64,000 bases of DNA, from assembly GCF_049943955.1 (NCBI RefSeq), contig NZ_JBNFTW010000004.1:124001-188000 (forward strand). The letters are read 5' to 3'. The position numbers and the translations under genes were made by a program. Shown in pieces: positions 1 to 6,731 of this stretch. Every line of letters starts with the position of its first letter. The stretch's first letter is position 1. This DNA comes from Desulfosporosinus sp049943955 (GTDB lineage: Bacteria > Bacillota > Desulfitobacteriia > Desulfitobacteriales > Desulfitobacteriaceae). The notes beneath the pieces are model-generated. The model made no database searches, had not been told where the DNA came from, and was given only the letters and a program-made list of their open reading frames with translations.

Positions 1-2
1 TG

Positions 3-755
3 GGCGATGGTGTACCTTGGGATTATCGGCTGCTGAGTAACGAACTTTACAGGCATAGACTGGAAATTAATTATCCAATCTTTTGGACGATTGGCAATCA
101 TGAATTTTACGGAAGTTTTTATCGAAATGGATACTGGTCACCGAGAACATTTCCTAATGAAGAAACTGATGATCAGGCTATTAATCGGTTTCTAACGTTT
201 GCCAAGAGAGACAAAGTTTATGGAGATACTTGGATCAAAGACTATCATTTTATTTTTTTAGGGACTGAAAGATCACGTATGAGTGATAGAAGGTACATGG
301 ATTCAGCTTATTTATCAGATGCACAGCTTGATTGGCTTGAGAACACACTTAAGCTTGATCAAACATCTAATAAACCTGTATTTGTCTTTCTTCATCAACC
401 AATTCCATATGCAGCATTGGGAGGATTTCAGCGCGGTTATGTCCTTCAGTGGCAAAGGCTAAACGATATTTTAGCGCGACATCCAGAGGTGATTCTATTT
501 AATGGGCATACTCATTATAAAATTGATTACAATACTATGGTCAGTGAAGCAAATTATGCAATTGTCAACAGTTCATCCCTGGCTTATCCGATTGACCAAA
601 ACAGGCGGCATATTTACAAATCAGCTCCGGGCTTTGTTGTAGAGGTATATGCTGAAAAGGTGGTTATCAAAGGCAGGGAATTTTTAAAGCCTGATTGGAT
701 AGAGGGGGCAGAGATTACTGTCTCTGAAAATACAAACTCTCATAAAATCGTTTGA
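3..755 (+). CDS. Metallophosphoesterase (calcineurin-like), 5' truncated
   Basis: The reading frame is open from the left edge of the window, so the N-terminus is missing. The visible part carries the phosphoesterase metal-site series in order: Gly-Asp-Gly near the edge (GD block), Gly-Asn-His-Glu about 30 residues later (GNHE block), a His-Gln-Pro motif, and Asn-Gly-His-Thr-His (GHTH block). This order is typical of binuclear-metal phosphoesterases that cleave phosphomono- or phosphodiesters. The substrate cannot be told. Nothing in the visible part looks like a membrane segment. A conventional ATG at 279 exists but would cut off the GD and GNHE blocks, so it is not the true start. The next gene, a MarR regulator, has its own promoter. 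Confidence 0.85.
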   Translation, partial: GDGVPWDYRLLSNELYRHRLEINYPIFWTIGNHEFYGSFYRNGYWSPRTFPNEETDDQAINRFLTFAKRDKVYGDTWIKDYHFIFLGTERSRMSDRRYMDSAYLSDAQLDWLENTLKLDQTSNKPVFVFLHQPIPYAALGGFQRGYVLQWQRLNDILARHPEVILFNGHTHYKIDYNTMVSEANYAIVNSSSLAYPIDQNRRHIYKSAPGFVVEVYAEKVVIKGREFLKPDWIEGAEITVSENTNSHKIV

Positions 756-790
756 TAAGAATAACCTTTGGGACAGAGAACTGCATTTCC

Positions 791-819
791 TTGACAAATA
801 TAAACTCATATTAGATAAT
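791..819 (+). promoter_or_regulatory. Sigma-A promoter for the marR gene
   Basis: TTGACA (791-796), 17-bp spacer, GATAAT (814-819). The bases from 812 to about 832 hold a loose dyad (TTAG, 8 bp, CTAA) that could be an autoregulatory MarR operator; that part is inference. Confidence 0.65.
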
Positions 820-858
820 TTACTAACTAATGAGATCGTTGAGATTAGGTGGTAAAAG

Positions 859-1308
859 GTGAAACTTGATAAAAATGAAGCTATTGTGGAGGAATTAGAG
901 CGGACTATGGCCCAATTTAGGAGGTTTGGTGGGCAAATCAAATCTTCACATGCTATAAGACCCAGCGAATTTACATTGCTTCATACTATAATTCAGTGTA
1001 CAGAACGTGATTCCAAAGGAATTAAAGTTTCAGACTTAAGTGTCCAACTGCAAATAACACCCGCCGGCGTTACTCACATTATCAATACCTTAGAAGAACG
1101 AGGATACTTGGAACGCCTTGCTGATCCTACAGATCGGCGTGTTGTGCTGATAAGAGCTACGGAAAAGGGTAAAGAAATAGTTCAGGCAATGAGAATAGAA
1201 CATTTTGATTTTTTAAAGGGTTTAACGAATTATCTTGGAGAGCATGACAGTAAGGAGTTAATCCGTATCCTATCGGCAGCATTGAGCTATCTCAAAAATC
1301 GAGGATAA
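859..1308 (+). CDS. MarR family transcriptional regulator
   Basis: This is a 149-residue winged-helix DNA-binding protein, the usual length for MarR. The central part has the recognition-helix region (LQITPAGVTHIINTLEERGY) followed by the wing with the family's D-x-R-x-R-type core (DPTDRRVVLI). It starts at GTG 859 behind an AGGTGG ribosome site. Such proteins usually act as dimers that release DNA on binding a phenolic or oxidised ligand. No transporter or enzyme gene follows in the same direction, so the target is unknown and may be its own promoter or a distant locus. Confidence 0.85.
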   Translation: MKLDKNEAIVEELERTMAQFRRFGGQIKSSHAIRPSEFTLLHTIIQCTERDSKGIKVSDLSVQLQITPAGVTHIINTLEERGYLERLADPTDRRVVLIRATEKGKEIVQAMRIEHFDFLKGLTNYLGEHDSKELIRILSAALSYLKNRG

Positions 1309-1427
1309 TAATAATTGCGCTTGCTTTTTTAAACACAATATACTAAAATATACCAGTAAAGGGATTGCCTAGGAAGACGGTTGTTTTTTTTATGGTTTTA
1401 TTGAGAAAAAGAGGTGCGATTGTCAAA

Positions 1428-1592
1428 ATGGATGCCTTGATGTCCTTAATTGAAGATGCTCGGAGAAAGCTAAATGATTCCGCTGAAAGTAAGAGCCTAA
1501 CGGATCCGGAAATTGTGAATATGAGTCAATGTTTGGATAGGCTGCTCAATGAGTATTATTTAATGAAAGAATTAGGCAGTTTAGCTTCATAA
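1428..1592 (+). CDS. Spo0E-like aspartyl-phosphate phosphatase
   Basis: A 54-residue protein with two predicted helices. The second helix carries the Spo0E-family signature S-Q-C-L-D-R-L-L-N-E-Y. Family members dephosphorylate Spo0A~P or related response regulators and so delay sporulation. I chose ATG 1428, preceded by GAGGTG at 1411; the frame stays open upstream to 1365 but that extension is not Spo0E-like. The small size is normal for the family. A spo0F gene lies elsewhere in this window, so a phosphorelay is present, but which regulator this protein acts on is not shown. Confidence 0.75.
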   Translation: MDALMSLIEDARRKLNDSAESKSLTDPEIVNMSQCLDRLLNEYYLMKELGSLAS

Positions 1593-1696
1593 GCGGACAG
1601 TTAACGCAAAGCCAGGATATAGTTTTAGATTTTAGTCTTACCTCAAATGATTAACAGTTTCATAGGGGGTAATTTTTATTTTGGGGAATTAAACAA

Positions 1697-1738
1697 AAGG
1701 GTCAGTGTACTGAACTCGTTCCAGTAACACTGACCCTT
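1697..1738 (-). terminator. Rho-independent terminator of the magnesium operon
   Basis: Perfect 12-bp arms (1697-1708 and 1727-1738) with a further small stem in the loop. On the minus strand the hairpin is followed by a T-rich stretch (TTTTGTTTAATT), so it ends the minus-strand operon. Confidence 0.8.
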
Positions 1739-1761
1739 ACTGTTATTTCGGTTTCCTAAAA

Positions 1762-3027
1762 CTAACTCATGCCGATCATTCCGAATAGCATAGTAACGAA
1801 ATTAGGGAAAATAGTTGAAACAAGCAAAAGAAGGGTAAGAATGATTAAGATAATGGTGAATGCCCAAGAAATGATGTTAAAAAATTTAGTATTGGCGAAA
1901 TCACCCATAAGGCTTTTTTTGCTGGCAATGAGAACCATAAAGATAAGAATAGGAGGTAAAAGTACCCCGTTGACAACCTGAGTCGTCAGCATAACGTGAT
2001 AGAGAGAAAGGTTTGGCCATAAGACTATGGCAGCTCCCAGGACGATGAGAACGGTATAAAGGCCGAAAAACATAGGAGCCTCTTTGTAGGATTTGCTAAT
2101 TCCGTGTTCAAAGCCAAAGGCTTCGCAAACGGCATAAGCTGTGCTTAGAGGAAGGACAAAGGCGGCAAGCATTGAAGCTCCGAGCAGACCAAAACCGAAC
2201 AAAAACGTCGCATATTCTCCAGCCAAAGGTTTTAAGGCCAGGGCCACATCTTTAGCTGTTTCAATCGGGATTTTGTTGACAAAAAGCGTTGCAGCTGTAG
2301 CTACAATTATGAAGAAAGCGATAAACCCGGTAAAGAAGGATCCTATTAAGACATCCCAGCGGGTATAATGATAATCCCTGGCAGTAATACCTTTGTCTAC
2401 GACGGAAGCCTGGACATAAAATTGTCCCCAAGGAGTTATAGTGGTGCCGATAACTCCTATTGCCATCATCAAATAAGCCGGGGTTCCAGAAAAATTAGGA
2501 GTAATTGATTCAATTAAAACCCGATGCCAGGGAGGGTTAACCATAATCCCAGAAATAAAATAACTAAAAAATGTTAAACAAAGGATTAAAAAAAGTTTCT
2601 CAATTTTTCCGTAATCTGTTTTAATAACCAGCCACCAAATTATGGCGCCCATTAAAGGTACGGAGATGTATTTACTGACGCCAAAGATTTCAAAGCTTGT
2701 AGCAATACCGGAAAATTCCGAAGCGGTCGTGCCAAGGTTGGCGATCAGGAGAACACTCATAGCAAAGAAAGCCCATTTTACCCCGTAGTGTTCACGAATT
2801 AAATCGGAGAGACCGCGTCCGGTCACGGCACCCGTTCGTGCAGATATTTCTTGAGCAATTGCTAAGAGAACCGTACTTATGAGCATCGTAAAGATAAGTG
2901 AGTAACCGTATTTAGCTCCCGCCGCAGCATAGGTTGCGATTCCGCCGGCATCATTATCAGCAAAAGCTGTCACGATCCCTGGCCCCATTACAGCAAGAAA
3001 TAGTCCAAGTCGTTCTCTGCGGTTCAT
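1762..3027 (-). CDS. Nramp-related (NRMT-type) divalent metal transporter, probably Mg2+
   Basis: A 421-residue membrane protein of the SLC11/Nramp fold with about eleven hydrophobic segments. The Nramp metal-site signatures are altered. The DPGN motif of helix 1 is D26-A-G-G29, keeping only the aspartate. In helix 6 the usual M-P-H is T198-P-W200, so the soft-metal-selecting methionine is gone. Nramp-related magnesium transporters described from Clostridia and Actinobacteria also depart from these signatures. The gene overlaps the upstream MgtE-N/CBS gene by four bases (ATGA) and both lie behind an M-box Mg2+ riboswitch. I infer Mg2+ uptake rather than Mn2+/Fe2+; an annotation pipeline would probably call it mntH. 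The operon ends at the terminator at 1697-1738. Confidence 0.8.
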   Translation of the reverse strand: MNRRERLGLFLAVMGPGIVTAFADNDAGGIATYAAAGAKYGYSLIFTMLISTVLLAIAQEISARTGAVTGRGLSDLIREHYGVKWAFFAMSVLLIANLGTTASEFSGIATSFEIFGVSKYISVPLMGAIIWWLVIKTDYGKIEKLFLILCLTFFSYFISGIMVNPPWHRVLIESITPNFSGTPAYLMMAIGVIGTTITPWGQFYVQASVVDKGITARDYHYTRWDVLIGSFFTGFIAFFIIVATAATLFVNKIPIETAKDVALALKPLAGEYATFLFGFGLLGASMLAAFVLPLSTAYAVCEAFGFEHGISKSYKEAPMFFGLYTVLIVLGAAIVLWPNLSLYHVMLTTQVVNGVLLPPILIFMVLIASKKSLMGDFANTKFFNIISWAFTIILIILTLLLLVSTIFPNFVTMLFGMIGMS

Positions 3028-4325
3028 TCACTATGTCCCCCTTTCGCCAGCAGCCGCCGGCGTGCAATTAGGGTAGAGTGAATTTCAGCACGCGGACGAT
3101 CAGGCATTAATAATTCCAGAACGTCATCGACGGTGATAATCCCTAAAACTTGATCACGATCATTGACAACAGGTACAGCGAGAAGACCATATTTATGGAT
3201 AGTTTCCGCAACTTTTTCATGATCATCATAGGGGGATATTTTAACAAATTTTTTGTGCATAAGTTCGCTGAGTGGGGTATCGGGAGCTGCAATGATAAGC
3301 TCCCGGAGAGAAAGTACGCCTTCAAGGGTTTCCTGTTCGTCAACAACATACAGATAGTAAATCGTTTCCGCTTCAGGAGCAAGGCGCCTTAATTCATTAA
3401 TGGCTTGATCGGCCGTGAGCCATACGGGTAAGCCGATGTATTCGGTAGTCATGAGTGAGCCGGCAGTATCTTCTTGATATTGCATTAATTCACGAACATC
3501 TTCGGCATCATCTGATTCCATGAGACGAAGAAGCTCTTCTGATTTCTCGGTGGACAAGACGCTTAAGATATCTGCGGCCTCATCGGCAGGCATTTCCTCC
3601 AGGATATCCGAGGCACGTTCTTCGTCCATCTGAGAAATCATTTCGACTTGGGTATCTAATTCCATTTCAGATAAGGCATCGATAGTTTGCTGAGAATCAA
3701 GAGCTTCAAGAAAGGTTGCTCTTTGCTTGTAATCCATTTCCTCAATAAGGTCGGCGATGTCTGCAGGGTGGAGCTGACGAAGTTGTTCTTTTTCTCGAGT
3801 CAGCTGGAGAGAAGACGTTCGATTCTCCAGAGGTTTGATATATTGGCAGCCGACAAAGTTATTCTCAAGTCGATTTAGTAAAAATTCAACACCTAAACGG
3901 CGGAATAAACCTCGTACTCCAATATCGACGGCAACTAAGACAATAAATTTGTGGTTGTCGCGAGACACCCAAGATAATGAGATATCATTGACACGTACAA
4001 TTCTTGAGCCTTCCAGGTCAATAATTTGTTTATCTAATAACCACTTTCCAATAAAGGTTTCATCATCATGTAAGGGGCAGGTCCGTTGAGGATCAAAAGA
4101 GGCATTTAAACGAAGGCCCTCATTGTTCCAGGATTCGACCCATTCGATAGGGATAAGGGCGGGGATTTTTTTGGCATAACGTATGCCTGTAACCAAAGGT
4201 GAGAGGTTATCCCAACGCATAGCAAGATCGTATAATCGGCCAATGCGGCGTCCTTGAACATCCCAAATCGGTTTATTGGATAACTGGCTGAAGTAAAACT
4301 CACCTAATACTTTAAAATCGTTCAT
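3024..4325 (-). CDS. PRC-barrel/MgtE-N/CBS-pair protein lacking a membrane domain
   Basis: A 433-residue soluble protein. Residues about 10-165 look like two PRC-barrel-like segments. About 180-285 is the MgtE N-terminal superhelical domain, rich in acidic pairs (HPADIADLIEEM and repeats). About 290-420 holds two CBS domains. This is the cytosolic Mg2+-sensing part of an MgtE channel without the pore. Its translational coupling to the Nramp-related transporter (4-bp overlap) and the M-box upstream suggest that it gates or regulates that transporter according to cytosolic Mg2+; this is inference. The ATG at 4325 has a strong AGGAGG-type site. Such proteins are often annotated simply as CBS-domain or MgtE proteins. 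Confidence 0.85.
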   Translation of the reverse strand: MNDFKVLGEFYFSQLSNKPIWDVQGRRIGRLYDLAMRWDNLSPLVTGIRYAKKIPALIPIEWVESWNNEGLRLNASFDPQRTCPLHDDETFIGKWLLDKQIIDLEGSRIVRVNDISLSWVSRDNHKFIVLVAVDIGVRGLFRRLGVEFLLNRLENNFVGCQYIKPLENRTSSLQLTREKEQLRQLHPADIADLIEEMDYKQRATFLEALDSQQTIDALSEMELDTQVEMISQMDEERASDILEEMPADEAADILSVLSTEKSEELLRLMESDDAEDVRELMQYQEDTAGSLMTTEYIGLPVWLTADQAINELRRLAPEAETIYYLYVVDEQETLEGVLSLRELIIAAPDTPLSELMHKKFVKISPYDDHEKVAETIHKYGLLAVPVVNDRDQVLGIITVDDVLELLMPDRPRAEIHSTLIARRRLLAKGGHSE

Positions 4326-4359
4326 TGACTTCCCTCCTTCTAATGCCGGAGTCTGGCAC

Positions 4360-4431
4360 TTATGGCAAAAAGACTCCCTTGAGGATTAAGAAAATAATAA
4401 CTGCATAAATGATAAGGGCCAGAACCCACAA
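4360..4431 (-). CDS. Candidate 23-residue membrane microprotein behind the M-box
   Basis: Between the riboswitch terminator and the CBS gene, a TTG codon (4431-4429) lies 5 nt after a near-perfect AAGGAGGTGG ribosome site (plus-strand 4434-4443). It opens a 23-codon frame ending TAA at 4360-4362. The peptide is one hydrophobic helix with a short polar tail: MWVLALIIYAVIIFLILKG then VFLP. The same frame is open upstream to ATG 4485 (41 residues), but that ATG has no ribosome site. An alternative GTG reading in the next frame is not hydrophobic. Single-helix peptides such as MgtS and MgtR modulate Mg2+ transporters in enterobacteria, so a similar role is plausible but unproven. Confidence 0.5.
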   Translation of the reverse strand: MWVLALIIYAVIIFLILKGVFLP

Positions 4432-4495
4432 AACCACCTCCTTAAATTTTCCCAAATAATGATGTTCCATGAGTACTTGTTTCATAAGCTGAACG

Positions 4496-4546
4496 TAAAA
4501 AAGACCTCTACACAAAATAGAAGGTCATGGGTAAAACATGTGACCT
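4496..4546 (-). terminator. M-box expression platform: terminator and competing antiterminator
   Basis: On the minus strand, GACCTTCTA pairs with TAGAGGTC (plus positions 4501-4528) and is followed by a run of T (4496-4500). The AGGTCA at plus 4541-4546 can instead pair with TGACCT at 4522-4527, giving mutually exclusive hairpins. Mg2+ binding should favour the terminator, shutting the operon off when Mg2+ is plentiful. Confidence 0.75.
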
Positions 4547-4705
4547 CCCTTCTCGTTGAGTTTTAGCACTGCATAGCGTAGAGGGTTATCTCAGCCACAT
4601 TAAGTAAAACCTTATGCCGGTAATACCTGTTCTACCCAATTGGCGTCTCTCGACATTTCTGGGCAGTGGCTTATGTTTATGCAGGAGCCTCACCTAACAG
4701 AGATT
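4540..4705 (-). ncRNA. M-box (ykoK) magnesium riboswitch aptamer
   Basis: The minus strand carries the conserved M-box blocks in order: TTAGGTGAGGCTCCT, CATAAACA, CTGCCCAGAAATGTC, AGACGCCAATTGGGT, then CCGGCAT and GGCTGAGATAACCCTC. These are the hallmark sequences of the Mg2+-sensing M-box RNA found upstream of mgtE and mgtA-type genes. It lies between a minus-strand sigma-A promoter and a terminator, upstream of the candidate microprotein, the MgtE-N/CBS gene and the Nramp-related transporter. Confidence 0.92.
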
Positions 4706-4717
4706 TTTGTCTACTTC

Positions 4718-4747
4718 ATTATATGTATAATCTATTAAATTCGTCAA
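4718..4747 (-). promoter_or_regulatory. Sigma-A promoter of the magnesium operon
   Basis: On the minus strand, TTGACG (4747-4742), 18-bp spacer, TATAAT (4723-4718). Transcription should begin near 4711, just before the M-box. Confidence 0.7.
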
Positions 4748-4902
4748 CATTTTTGCTTACTAATTAAATATTCACTCGATGTCCTTTGATTAATCAGGAT
4801 TGCTTGTAATTTCTCAAAGATACTTAATTACGCTCCGACAGGACGGTGCCGGGAAAAGGGAGGAGGGGCAAGATATTAAGTATGAAAGGACTTAGCGAAG
4901 TT

Positions 4903-4932
4903 TTGCCTTTTCTCTTGTCCATATGATATAAT
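4903..4932 (+). promoter_or_regulatory. Promoter of scfA
   Basis: TTGCCT (4903-4908), 18-bp spacer, perfect TATAAT (4927-4932). It diverges from the magnesium-operon promoter. No further signal was seen in the 150 bp between the two promoters. Confidence 0.6.
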
Positions 4933-4975
4933 CAAAAATGGATTATTACCTATGATTCGAGAGGAGGGTGTTTGA

Positions 4976-5116
4976 ATGGCAAAACACATTCAGACGATTG
5001 TGAAAGCAAACCTAAGTGCTACGGTTAAAACTGGAGGTTGTGGAAATTGTCAAACCTCTTGCCAATCAGCATGCAAGACATCTTGCACGGTTGGTAATCA
5101 AGTGTGTGTTAAATAA
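4976..5116 (+). CDS. scfA: SCIFF (six-cysteines-in-forty-five) ranthipeptide precursor
   Basis: A 46-residue peptide, too short for many gene callers. The N-terminal leader (MAKHIQTIVKANLSATVKTG) matches the SCIFF family, and the core carries six cysteines at positions 22, 25, 29, 33, 37 and 44. The partner radical SAM enzyme installs thioether crosslinks between cysteines and a nearby residue (threonine in the characterised case). The gene has its own TATAAT promoter and a GAGGAGG ribosome site, and a hairpin separates it from scfB. SCIFF is nearly universal in Clostridia, yet its biological role is unsettled; a link to quorum sensing or redox has been discussed. Confidence 0.95.
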   Translation: MAKHIQTIVKANLSATVKTGGCGNCQTSCQSACKTSCTVGNQVCVK

Positions 5117-5142
5117 TGTAGCTCTGAATTTGTACATGATCT

Positions 5143-5180
5143 CAGAACCCAATCCATTTCGGGCTGGGTTCTGTTCTATT
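5143..5180 (+). terminator. Attenuating terminator between scfA and scfB
   Basis: CAGAACCCA (5143-5151) pairs with TGGGTTCTG (5165-5173), followed by TTCTATTTAT. Partial termination here would give more precursor than maturase. Confidence 0.75.
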
Positions 5181-5216
5181 TATACTATGTATTAAGAAGT
5201 GAGAGAGAGGACGTCA

Positions 5217-6683
5217 ATGTTAAATTTTAAGGAACTAGAAAGTTATAATTTTAAAAAGAATGTTCATTGTTTTCAACAGGGAGATTTATTGATCGGCTAC
5301 GATGTTAATTCAGGTTCAATTCATTTGCTGGATGAAGAGACCTTTTTGATTTTAAAAACCTTGGAGGATGTCAACTCAACGGAGGGGCATCTTTCCCAGG
5401 AAGCCTTGGAAAAAGCGCTGAGATTGGCTGGGAATTTTCCCCATAACGAAACAGTCTCCGAAATTTTAGCAGAACTAGAAGAACTTCGTCAGGAGGGGAC
5501 ATTGTTCTCCGGAGAACCGGAACAGATTGCAGCAGTTTATCCGGAGAAACCCGTTGTCAAAGCAATTTGCCTCCATGTCGCTCATGACTGTAATTTGCGC
5601 TGCGAGTACTGCTTTGCCGGAACCGGAGCTTTTGGGGGCAGCAGAACATTAATGGATTTGGAGACGGGCAAACGGGGAATTGACTTTGTTTTAGCGGCCT
5701 CAAGACATAGGAATCATTGTGAGGTGGATTTCTTCGGCGGAGAACCGCTTATAAATTTCGGTGTCGTTAAAGCCTTAGTTGACTATGGGAAAAAAGCAGC
5801 ACGAGCTCAAAACAAAACAATTAAGTTTACGTTAACGACTAATGGTGTGTTATTAAGTGAAGAGATTCAAAATTTCCTGGAAGAAGAGGAAATCAGTGTG
5901 GTGTTAAGTCTTGACGGACGACCGGAGATTCATGACCGAATGCGTCCTCATGCTGATGGCCGCGGAAGTTACGGGGAGGTTGTGCCGAGAATTCAGCAAT
6001 TTACTTCCCTGAGACCGAAAACGTCGCCTTATGCTATAGGTACCTATTATTACGTGCGGGGTACATATACTCATTTTAATTGTGACTTTGACCGTGATGT
6101 TTTACACATGGCAGATTTGGGAATTCGGCAAATTTCCGTTGAGCCTGTTGTAGCGGGACCGCAGGATTCTTATGCTTTTCAAGAAGAGGATTTGGCTAAA
6201 ATCTATGAAGCCTATGACCGCTTAGGTGAGGCAGTTCTTGAGCGTCGGGCACAGGGGCGAGGCTTTAATTTCTTTCACTTTAATGTTGCTCTTGATAATG
6301 GTCCCTGCCTGCATAAAAGGTTGTCGGGTTGTGGAGCAGGTCACGAATATGTGGCTATTTCTCCTGAGGGTGATCTTTATCCCTGTCATCAATTTGTCGG
6401 GCAAGAGGCTTATAGACTTGGCTCTCTTTATGATCAAGATCCCTTAGAGCTTAAGGCAGATTTAGTACAGGAATTCCGCGCCGCTAATATCTATGCTAAA
6501 CCAACCTGCCAGGATTGCTGGGCGCGTTTCGCCTGCAGCGGAGGATGTCATGCCGCTAACACGGCCTTTACTCAGAAACTGACTGAAGTATATGAACTTG
6601 GATGTAAACTGCAAAGAAAACGTTTAGAAGTGGCTCTATACGTTAAGATTAAAGAAATCCAACAAAATTGTGACGAACAGTAA
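5217..6683 (+). CDS. scfB: Thioether-forming radical SAM/SPASM maturase of SCIFF
   Basis: A 488-residue enzyme that crosslinks ScfA. Residues about 1-110 form a peptide-recognition (RRE-like) region. The radical SAM cluster motif C-N-L-R-C-E-Y-C binds the catalytic 4Fe-4S and SAM. The C-terminal SPASM part has cysteines in CGAGHEYVAISPEGDLYPCH, CQDCWARFACSGGC and a final C, enough for two auxiliary clusters. I prefer ATG 5217 after the GAGAGAGAGG run; a GTG at 5199 would add six residues. It directly follows scfA and its attenuator. Length and motifs match the family well. Confidence 0.94.
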   Translation: MLNFKELESYNFKKNVHCFQQGDLLIGYDVNSGSIHLLDEETFLILKTLEDVNSTEGHLSQEALEKALRLAGNFPHNETVSEILAELEELRQEGTLFSGEPEQIAAVYPEKPVVKAICLHVAHDCNLRCEYCFAGTGAFGGSRTLMDLETGKRGIDFVLAASRHRNHCEVDFFGGEPLINFGVVKALVDYGKKAARAQNKTIKFTLTTNGVLLSEEIQNFLEEEEISVVLSLDGRPEIHDRMRPHADGRGSYGEVVPRIQQFTSLRPKTSPYAIGTYYYVRGTYTHFNCDFDRDVLHMADLGIRQISVEPVVAGPQDSYAFQEEDLAKIYEAYDRLGEAVLERRAQGRGFNFFHFNVALDNGPCLHKRLSGCGAGHEYVAISPEGDLYPCHQFVGQEAYRLGSLYDQDPLELKADLVQEFRAANIYAKPTCQDCWARFACSGGCHAANTAFTQKLTEVYELGCKLQRKRLEVALYVKIKEIQQNCDEQ

Positions 6684-6731
6684 TGTTTGGATGTCCGTGC
6701 TTTAGGCAGATATATTTGGGAGGAACAAGTA

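Noticed and set aside
1762..3027. Plain MntH manganese transporter
   Set aside because: DPGN and the helix 6 methionine are replaced and the operon is under an Mg2+ riboswitch.
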